33,076 nt of DNA from the NCBI GenBank assembly GCA_035510455.1, contig DATKHB010000028.1, positions 1 through 33,076 of the forward strand, in the 5' to 3' direction. This DNA is from DATKGL01 sp035510455. GTDB taxonomy: Bacteria; Patescibacteriota; Saccharimonadia; Saccharimonadales; UBA4665. Below the pieces are notes generated by a model that had not been told where the DNA came from, searched no databases, and saw only the letters and a list, made by a program, of their open reading frames with translations. Positions 23,820 through 30,700 of the stretch are shown in pieces. The position numbers and the translations under genes were made by a program. The first letter of the stretch is position 1. Every line of letters starts with the position of its first letter.

Positions 23820-25232
23820 ATGAGCAAAACAAAAAAAGTCGTCGATAAAAACCCTGAACAAAGTGATAAGCAGCCGGCAGAAGAACTGCACGGCGATAAT
23901 ATAACCACTTACAGTTTAGAAGACCAGGCCAAGGAGGTTCTAGAAAAAAACGACCAGGGGACGTTTACTATCCCCGCTCAAGGGATATACCCCCACCAAT
24001 GGCTATGGGATAGTTGTTTTATAGCGATTGGTATACGCCATTACGACGTCGATAGAGCCAAGATCGAGATCCTAAGCATGCTAAGAGGCCAGTGGTCTAA
24101 CGGCATGATACCGCATATGATTTTGAATCCGGTCGACAAGTACGAAAACGGCAAACGTCTTAGGGATAGTGGTATCTGGAGAAGCTGGCTTAACCCACAT
24201 GCTCCAGACGATGTGGTAACCAGCGGGATTACCCAGCCACCGATGTTAGCTGAAGCAGTTGTGCGGATTGGCGAGAAGATGAAATGGCCCGAAAGACGAG
24301 CCTGGTATAAGATGGTCTATCAACCGCTATTGGTTTATCATCAGTGGCTATATGATGAGCGCGACCCACATCATGAAGGTTTGGTGCTACAAATCACCCC
24401 CTGGGAGACGGGACTCGATACCACCCCGCCGTGGGTCGGAGAACTTCAAGATCACCTGCTACCGTGGTGGATAAGGGTTATGCGAAAAACCCATCTAGAT
24501 ACCGTTTTTGGCTGGTTCCGCGCAGATACCAAATTCGTCCCCATTGAGCAACGTGAATCGAACGTTGAGGCCCTGGCCCTATATAGCATCCAGCGACGGT
24601 TTAGAAGAAAGAGTTACGATTTTGACAGGATACTTGATCATAATCTCCTTTCGATTGAGGATCTTAATTTTAATTGTATCTTTATCAGGGCTAATAACCA
24701 CCTGAGGTATATCGCCAGGAGTATTCAGGAAGAGCTGCCAGAAGGGCTGCTCGAGAGCATGAAAAGAACCGAAAAAACTCTTGAGGAATTATGGGATCCA
24801 ATGAGTATGGAGTATTTTTCTAGGGATTTTTTAACTCACAAGTTATTAAAACAGTCCTCAATTGCGACCTTATTACCACTTTACGCCGGCTGTATCTCTC
24901 AGGAACGAGCCGAAGAATTGGTTAGACTACTGGAGAACGAGCACCGTTTTGGCCCAGCATTCCCGGTGCCTAGCGTCCCGCTTGATTCTCCTTGGTTCAA
25001 ACCGAAAACTTATTGGCAAGGGCCAACCTGGATTAACATGAATTGGCTCATAATTGACGGGCTTAAAAGATATAAATTCCACGACCATGCCGCAGCTTTA
25101 ACCGAAAGCACACTTGAGCTGGTTGAGAAATCGGGCTTTCACGAATACTTTAGTCCGGTAGACGGTGAGCCGGGTGGGACTAATGACTTTTCCTGGACGG
25201 CTGCTCTTGCTATTGATCTTTTGAAAAAATAA
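23820..25232 (+). CDS. GH63-like glycoside hydrolase, (alpha/alpha)6-barrel
   Basis: The 470-residue protein has no signal peptide. After about 30 hydrophilic residues it shows landmarks of the GH63/mannosylglycerate hydrolase-type barrel: YPHQWLWDSCFIAIG (57-71), the loop TPWETGLDTTPPW with candidate general acid D200, RESNVEALALY, YWQGPTWINMNWLIIDGL, and GFHEYFSPVDGEPGG near the C terminus with candidate base E442. Related enzymes cleave mannosylglycerate, glucosylglycerate or terminal alpha-glucosides. A cytosolic location suggests turnover of a compatible solute or glycoside. The exact substrate is an inference. Its stop is one base from the stop of the facing rmuC. Confidence 0.8.
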   Translation: MSKTKKVVDKNPEQSDKQPAEELHGDNITTYSLEDQAKEVLEKNDQGTFTIPAQGIYPHQWLWDSCFIAIGIRHYDVDRAKIEILSMLRGQWSNGMIPHMILNPVDKYENGKRLRDSGIWRSWLNPHAPDDVVTSGITQPPMLAEAVVRIGEKMKWPERRAWYKMVYQPLLVYHQWLYDERDPHHEGLVLQITPWETGLDTTPPWVGELQDHLLPWWIRVMRKTHLDTVFGWFRADTKFVPIEQRESNVEALALYSIQRRFRRKSYDFDRILDHNLLSIEDLNFNCIFIRANNHLRYIARSIQEELPEGLLESMKRTEKTLEELWDPMSMEYFSRDFLTHKLLKQSSIATLLPLYAGCISQERAEELVRLLENEHRFGPAFPVPSVPLDSPWFKPKTYWQGPTWINMNWLIIDGLKRYKFHDHAAALTESTLELVEKSGFHEYFSPVDGEPGGTNDFSWTAALAIDLLKK

Positions 25233-25233
25233 A

Positions 25234-26310
25234 CTAGTCCTCGTCAATTAAAGGTGCATCAAGTAGTATTGGCTCGACGCTAGGGCTGGCATCAGCGATC
25301 TTGACAATATCCTTATCTATTTTCTTTAGCTCTTTATGGGCATTGTTATAGTGATTAACGGTCGTCCCCAGAGAGCCTCCTAGCTTCTGCATAAACTGCT
25401 CGTAGGTTAGGATATGCCTGCCCAGTTCACCTACTCGTACTTGAATCTCTTTTGCCTGATCCTCGATCTGTAGGCTTCTTAGACCTTGCATCACAGTCTG
25501 GAGATAAGCCATAAAACTCGTCGGACTAACGATGATGACATTCTTGTCCCTAAAGGCATATTCAATTAGATCCCTAGCGCTGGTGTTGGTTGCTCCGACT
25601 TTTGATATAAGCAGATCGTAGTAGATGGCTTCGCTAGGTATGAACATAAAAGCAAAGTCCATAGTATTTTCTTTAGGTCGAATATATTTACTAGTCTCAT
25701 CGATTCGATTCTTAAGATCCTGCTTAAAAGCCTTGACTAGTATTTCTCGCCTAGCCTTATCGTTTTCTTCCAGCAATCTGTTGTAGTTTTCTAAGCTGAA
25801 CTTAGAATCGATCGGTAGAACCTTGCCTTTATCCAAAAATATTACGGCGTCCACTGCCTGCCCGTCTTTAAACTTGTACTGCATCTGATAGCGCTTAGGT
25901 GGTAAGACGTTTTCTAGGACTGCTTGAAGGTAATATTCTCCCAACACCCCTCGCTGCTTTGGGTTGGTCAGAACGTTTTGAAGCACCTTTAGTTCGTCGG
26001 TTATACCCATAACCTGTTTGTTGCTTTCCTTAAGTTCGGTTAGATTTTTGGTAACTTCACTGATCAGCTTGGTGCTCTCAGTGAACTGTTTATGAAGACT
26101 GCCGAGCATCATAGCTTGATTTTTATCTAGTCGGTCGGTTAGCTGAGAATGTAATCCGTCTTTTAGTTGATTTATGTTTTGGGTTAGCTGAGATAAGTCT
26201 TCTTTTATAAGTAGGGCGTTGCCGGTATCTGATTTAGAACTGTTTTGTTTGAATATATAAACAACCAGCATCAACACAATTACGCCCAAAATAATCACAA
26301 CTGTAAGCAT
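25234..26310 (-). CDS. rmuC: RmuC family DNA recombination protein
   Basis: The 358-residue protein has an N-terminal membrane helix (about 2-20, VVIILGVIVLMLVVYIF), a coiled coil (about 35-115) and an RmuC domain. The domain has a PD-(D/E)xK-like core: NPKQRGVLGEYYLQ, then DAVIFLDKGKVLPIDSKF with D...DSK as the metal-binding residues. RmuC limits DNA inversions in E. coli; the nuclease role is predicted from the fold. It is divergent from rarA, 74 bases away, so both flanking genes concern recombination or replication-fork maintenance. Confidence 0.94.
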   Translation of the reverse strand: MLTVVIILGVIVLMLVVYIFKQNSSKSDTGNALLIKEDLSQLTQNINQLKDGLHSQLTDRLDKNQAMMLGSLHKQFTESTKLISEVTKNLTELKESNKQVMGITDELKVLQNVLTNPKQRGVLGEYYLQAVLENVLPPKRYQMQYKFKDGQAVDAVIFLDKGKVLPIDSKFSLENYNRLLEENDKARREILVKAFKQDLKNRIDETSKYIRPKENTMDFAFMFIPSEAIYYDLLISKVGATNTSARDLIEYAFRDKNVIIVSPTSFMAYLQTVMQGLRSLQIEDQAKEIQVRVGELGRHILTYEQFMQKLGGSLGTTVNHYNNAHKELKKIDKDIVKIADASPSVEPILLDAPLIDED

Positions 26311-26316
26311 GCTTAT

Positions 26317-26322
26317 ATTTTA
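26317..26322 (-). promoter_or_regulatory. -10 box of rmuC
   Basis: The minus strand reads TAAAAT, then 6 bases to the rmuC ATG at 26310. A perfect 12-base palindrome TAAGCATGCTTA (26304-26315) spans the start codon and the predicted transcription start. No Shine-Dalgarno sequence is present. Confidence 0.35.
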
Positions 26323-26372
26323 ACAGTTTTTATGCTTTAGATATTAAGCGGATCAATGATCGGCCATTTAGT

Positions 26373-26378
26373 TATAAT
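26373..26378 (+). promoter_or_regulatory. -10 box of rarA
   Basis: A perfect TATAAT ends 6 bases before the rarA ATG at 26385. The intervening AGGGGG abuts the ATG and is too close to act as a Shine-Dalgarno sequence. It fits a leaderless transcript. Confidence 0.45.
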
Positions 26379-26384
26379 AGGGGG

Positions 26385-27569
26385 ATGGATGGAGCGCCTC
26401 TAGCTGAACGTGTTCGGCCCAACAAACTATCAGATGTAATGGGACAAAAACATCTGCTAGAACATGGACAAATTATACGAGAGATCGTCGAGCGCAAGCA
26501 GCCGACGAGTTTGATCCTATGGGGACCACCCGGCAGCGGCAAAACCACCCTGGCGCGAATAATCGCTCAAGAAACCGTTACGGAGTTCGTCGAATTAAGC
26601 GCGGTAACTTCCGGTAAAGCCGATATCTTAAAAGTTATTGAACGAGCCCAGCAGAACCAGAGACTAGGCGAGCGGACAATTTTATTTATCGATGAAATCC
26701 ATAGGTTTAATAAGGCTCAGCAGGATGCTTTTCTGCCCTATATCGAAGACGGCACGATTATCTTAATCGGAGCCACAACCGAGAACCCTAGTTTTGAAAT
26801 AATTAACCCGCTGCTAAGCAGATCACGAGTCCTGGTACTCGAACCTTTGTCTAAATCCGATGTAATAAAGATCATAAAGAAGGCCGCCAAAGTCGAGAAA
26901 CTAAGCCTAAAGAGACTTCCGCAAAAGAGCATTGATTACCTCGCCGAATTATCTGGAGGGGATGCCCGGGTAGCCTTAGGGAACCTTGAACTTGCATCTC
27001 AACTTACTCGAAAAACGATTGATGTTGATGCGATCAAATCTGCGGCTCAACGAAGATTACCGGGCTACGACAAGAACGGCGAGAATCATTACAACCTTGT
27101 CAGTGCGTTCATAAAATCGATGCGTGGCAGCAATGTTGACGCTGCGTTTTACTATATGGCTCGAATTATTCAAGGAGGAGAAGACCCTAAATTTATTGCC
27201 AGGAGGATGGTTATCTTCGCGAGTGAAGATATAGGCATGGTTGCCCCGGCAGCGCTTAACTTGGCGGTTTCTACTTTTCAGGCGGTAGATGTGATTGGTA
27301 TGCCCGAATGCCAATACAATCTTTATCACTGTGCAGCCGTTCTTAGTAAGTCTCAAAAGTCTAGAACGGTTGCCGGAGCTATGAGTAAAGCCATGAAAGC
27401 AGCGCAAGATTATGCAGATTTGCCTGTCCCGTTACATCTTAGAAATGCCCCCACTAAACTTATGAAAGATTTAGGTTATCAGAAAAATTACATATGGGAG
27501 GCTGATTTTAAACATAAAAACGGGTTTCTCCCTGAAGAACTATCCAAATTAAAGATTTTCGAGGTTTAA
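26385..27569 (+). CDS. rarA: Replication-associated recombination protein A (AAA+ ATPase)
   Basis: RarA/MgsA is a clamp-loader-like AAA+ ATPase acting at stalled replication forks. The 394-residue protein has Walker A GPPGSGKT (47-54), Walker B ILFIDEIHRF (D103, E104), sensor 1 GATTENPSF, the arginine-finger region NPLLSRSRVLVLEPL and the C-terminal tetramerisation part with AFIKSMRGSNVDAAFYYMAR and FASEDIGMVAP. The length is slightly shorter than the E. coli protein (447). A hairpin follows the stop. Confidence 0.97.
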   Translation: MDGAPLAERVRPNKLSDVMGQKHLLEHGQIIREIVERKQPTSLILWGPPGSGKTTLARIIAQETVTEFVELSAVTSGKADILKVIERAQQNQRLGERTILFIDEIHRFNKAQQDAFLPYIEDGTIILIGATTENPSFEIINPLLSRSRVLVLEPLSKSDVIKIIKKAAKVEKLSLKRLPQKSIDYLAELSGGDARVALGNLELASQLTRKTIDVDAIKSAAQRRLPGYDKNGENHYNLVSAFIKSMRGSNVDAAFYYMARIIQGGEDPKFIARRMVIFASEDIGMVAPAALNLAVSTFQAVDVIGMPECQYNLYHCAAVLSKSQKSRTVAGAMSKAMKAAQDYADLPVPLHLRNAPTKLMKDLGYQKNYIWEADFKHKNGFLPEELSKLKIFEV

Positions 27570-27570
27570 G

Positions 27571-27590
27571 AAGAGTAACCATACTCTTTC
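27571..27590 (+). terminator. Intrinsic terminator of rarA
   Basis: AAGAGTA (27571-27577), loop ACCA and TACTCTT (27582-27588) form a 7-base stem right after the rarA stop codon, followed by TCTTG. The T-tract is short, so termination may be partial. Confidence 0.45.
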
Positions 27591-27593
27591 TTG

Positions 27594-27599
27594 TATAAT
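27594..27599 (+). promoter_or_regulatory. -10 box of tRNA-Gln
   Basis: TATAAT preceded by TTG (TTGTATAAT) lies 12 bases before the 5' end of the mature tRNA. It is just downstream of the rarA terminator hairpin. No clear -35 is seen. Confidence 0.45.
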
Positions 27600-27611
27600 T
27601 ACTTCTGCCAG

Positions 27612-27685
27612 TGGGGATTGGCCAAGTGGTAAGGCACTGGGTTCTGGTCCCAGGATCGGGGGTTCGAATCCCTCATCCCCAGCCA
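27612..27685 (+). tRNA. tRNA-Gln (anticodon CUG)
   Basis: A complete cloverleaf is visible. The acceptor stem is TGGGGAT/ATCCCCA, the D stem GCC/GGC and the anticodon stem CTGGG/CCCAG with loop TTCTGGT, giving anticodon CTG at 27644-27646. The T stem is GGGGG/CCCTC with loop TTCGAAT, followed by discriminator G and an encoded CCA. U1-A72 and G73 are typical of bacterial tRNA-Gln; U1-A72 is the feature by which GatCAB selects misacylated tRNA-Gln. It decodes CAG; a UUG-anticodon tRNA must exist elsewhere. The accessory island begins behind its 3' end. Confidence 0.97.
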
Positions 27686-27696
27686 GTCTGTATACC

Positions 27697-27724
27697 AAAG
27701 GTGACCGTAGTGGTCTCCTTTTTA
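27697..27724 (+). terminator. Intrinsic terminator after tRNA-Gln
   Basis: AAAGG-T-GACC (27697-27706), loop GTAGT and GGTC-T-CCTTT (27712-27721) form a 10-base-pair-long arm with one T/T mismatch, followed by a T-rich tract (TTATGTTTT). Confidence 0.7.
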
Positions 27725-27738
27725 TGTTTTACTACTCC

Positions 27739-27767
27739 TTGCTGGTGATCGCTGAGATCAGTAAACT
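27739..27767 (+). promoter_or_regulatory. Promoter of the STAND NTPase gene, leaderless layout
   Basis: TTGCTG (27739-27744), a 17-base spacer and TAAACT (27762-27767) are followed by 6 bases (ATAACT) and the ATG at 27774. No Shine-Dalgarno sequence precedes the ATG. The island gene thus uses the same promoter layout as the core genes. Confidence 0.5.
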
Positions 27768-27773
27768 ATAACT

Positions 27774-30700
27774 ATGCAGGAAGTCAACTGGTCTCAATTT
27801 AATGCCAAGTTTAATGGCAGACAGGACAAAGTTTTTGAGTGGCTTTGTTATTTATTGTTTTGTATCGAGTATCAGCAGCCACTCGGCATAATCCGCTATA
27901 AGAACCAGCCCGGAATAGAGACAGACCCTATAAAAGTGGGTGTAGACTGGATTGGCTGGCAGGCTAAGTTTTTCGCTACGAAACTATCTGAGCATGTTAA
28001 AGATTTCACCGATAGCATTGATACAACAAAGAAGCTTTACCCGCACATCACAAAACTAACCTTTTATACAAATGGTGAGTTCTCTCAAGATAAGGGCAAG
28101 GCTCAGTCAACACCTAAAGAGAAAATTGAGGCTCACGCAACCAGCAAAGGTATGTCAATAATCTGGAAGGAAGCAAGCTCGTTCGTGGCACCGTCTGTTG
28201 CAAGAGATAATGCCGTACTAATTAAATACTTTTTTAGTGCTGAGCGGAGCACCTTCGATCTCATAGCTGAACTAAACCAGCACACTGAGTCAATCTTAGG
28301 CTCCATTCGCTCGACCATAACATTCAACGGTGAACTAAAGATCGATAGGTCTGATAAATCTGCTGAGCTTACAAAAGCCATAGAGGGCGCCCTACCAATA
28401 GTAATGAGTGGTGATGGAGGGGTTGGTAAGACAGCCGTCATTAAGGACTTGTACGATCAATCAAGAGAAGAAGTGCCGATATTCGTCTTCAAAGCATCAG
28501 AGTTCAATAACTTAACAAACGTTAATAACCTTTTCAAGCCATACGGAGATTTCAACGCCTCGGACTTTGCTACTGCATACAGCGATGCCAAGATAAAATG
28601 TATTGTTATAGACTCGGCCGAGAAACTGTCCGACATTGATGATAAAGACGTATTTAGAGAGTTCCTGCGCCTCGTAATCGATAACAATTGGCAAATCATC
28701 TTCACTACACGTAGAAGCTACATGGATGACCTCAAGATTATGCTAATAGACAGTTATAACTTGGGGTTTCAGAGCATCGATATTAGAGAGCTAACTATAG
28801 AAGAGCTCGAGTCTCTGGCAAAGAAGCATAGTTTTAACTTGCCTTCAAATGATCGTATGGTCGATCTCATTAGAAATCCCTTTTATCTAAATGAGTACCT
28901 TAAAAACTATGGGACTTTTGCGCAAGACGTTACTTATACAGACTTTAAAAAGCTTCTTTGGAATAAGCACATAGCAGACACATCGATTAAAAAGTCTAGC
29001 ATGCACATTAGGCGGGAAGATAGTTTTATCGAACTTGCCAAGCGAAGAGCAGACCAAGGTAGCTTTTCAGTTGATGCTACCGGCATTGACGATGAGGCTT
29101 TGGGTAAATTACTGTCCAATGAAGTAATTGGCTACGACGAAAATGCCAGGCAATACTTTATTACCCATGACATCTACGAAGAGTGGGCTTTAGATAAAGT
29201 TATAGAAACGGCTTTTCATAGAAATAAAGGTGGAGAGACCAGCGATTTTTTTAACCAGCTAGGTGAGTCCCTCCCTGTTAGAAGAGCTTTTAGAAATTGG
29301 CTATCTAACAAACTGGTAGCAGAGAAAGACGAGGTCAGAAACCTTATAGAAAATAGCATAGCAAATAAGGACATTACTTCTTTCTGGCGTGATGAGGTCT
29401 TAGTCTCCGTTCTACTATCCGAGGATGCTAAGAGTTTTTTCGATCTGGTCGAGAAGGATTTACTTGCAGACGATGGAAAGTTACTTGTTAGGATAACCTT
29501 CCTGCTAAGGATTGCATGCAAGACGATTGACGAAGAGATGCTGCAACGCCTCGGTATCAAAAGATACCGGCCAGATAATCTGCTGCAAACAATGTTTACT
29601 GCCCCTAGAGGTAGCGGTTGGCAATACCTTATACAGTTCATTGATGACCGTAAGGAGTCGCTTGGTCTTAAAAACTGGGCAGCTATACTCGCTATGCTTG
29701 CAGACTGGAACAGCAAGCATCAGAGCGGTGAAACAACAAAGCATGCAAGCCAGATTGCTCTTTTCTACTACAACAGCATAAACAATAATGGCGGCCTTGG
29801 TTATAGATCACGTGACCTTGAAAGTAAGCTCATACGAGTTATACTGACCGGCTCATCTGAAATTAAGACTGAACTTAGCTCCATAGTTGATCAAATAACA
29901 AACGATAAATCCTTTAATCACAGGTCTATATATTATTCACTTGCTGAGGCGATGCTCTCTTCACTAATGGTAAGCGCAAACGTAGCTCGGGCTATACCAG
30001 AAAAGATAATTGAATTAGCACAGTACCTATGGATGCTTCCGCCACCTGATGGATCGGATCGCTTCGATGGGATGCATGACATTGAGCAGTACTTTGGTAT
30101 CAGTGCTCATCACCAGGATTACTATCCATCCAGTGCACTCCAAACCCCCATAACCACACTGCTGCAAGTTGCTCAACAAAAGACCATCGATTTTATAATA
30201 GATTTTACGAACAAGGCAACAAAAGCTTACGAAAATTCCGAACTTAGTCAAAACGAAACTGAGAGTATCCATATTCACATTAGTAAAGAAAAGACGGTCA
30301 CTCAAGTTGTAAGCTATAGGCTTTGGGAAATATATAGAGGGACGCATGTTGCGCCTAGCGTACTCGAATCGGTACATATGGCTCTAGAAAAATGGCTACT
30401 TGAATACGCGAAAACAGCACCCCAAGAGGATGTAGAAAATCTTTGTATCTATTTACTTGAGCGTTCAAAGTCAGCATCGATAACTGCAGTCGTAGTAAGC
30501 GTCGTTATATCACAGCCGTTTAAGCTCTTTGAAATCGCCGCGATTTTATTCAGAACCAAGGAATTATTTTTCTACGACAAAGGCAGACTGGTAAAGGATC
30601 AAACTCATAAGAGTGGCCTTGAGATGCTAAGGGACAACTTTCCGCAAAAAGACTTTATGGTGCAAATACACCAGGATGAAAGAATAAAAGCCTGCGATGA

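Noticed and set aside
26379..26384. AGGGGG as Shine-Dalgarno sequence of rarA
   Set aside because: It directly abuts the ATG, so it cannot position the ribosome; a leaderless start fits better.
29216..29716. 166-codon minus-strand open frame inside the STAND gene
   Set aside because: Shadow of the large gene, Ser-rich with no motif; the plus-strand frame is continuous and motif-bearing.
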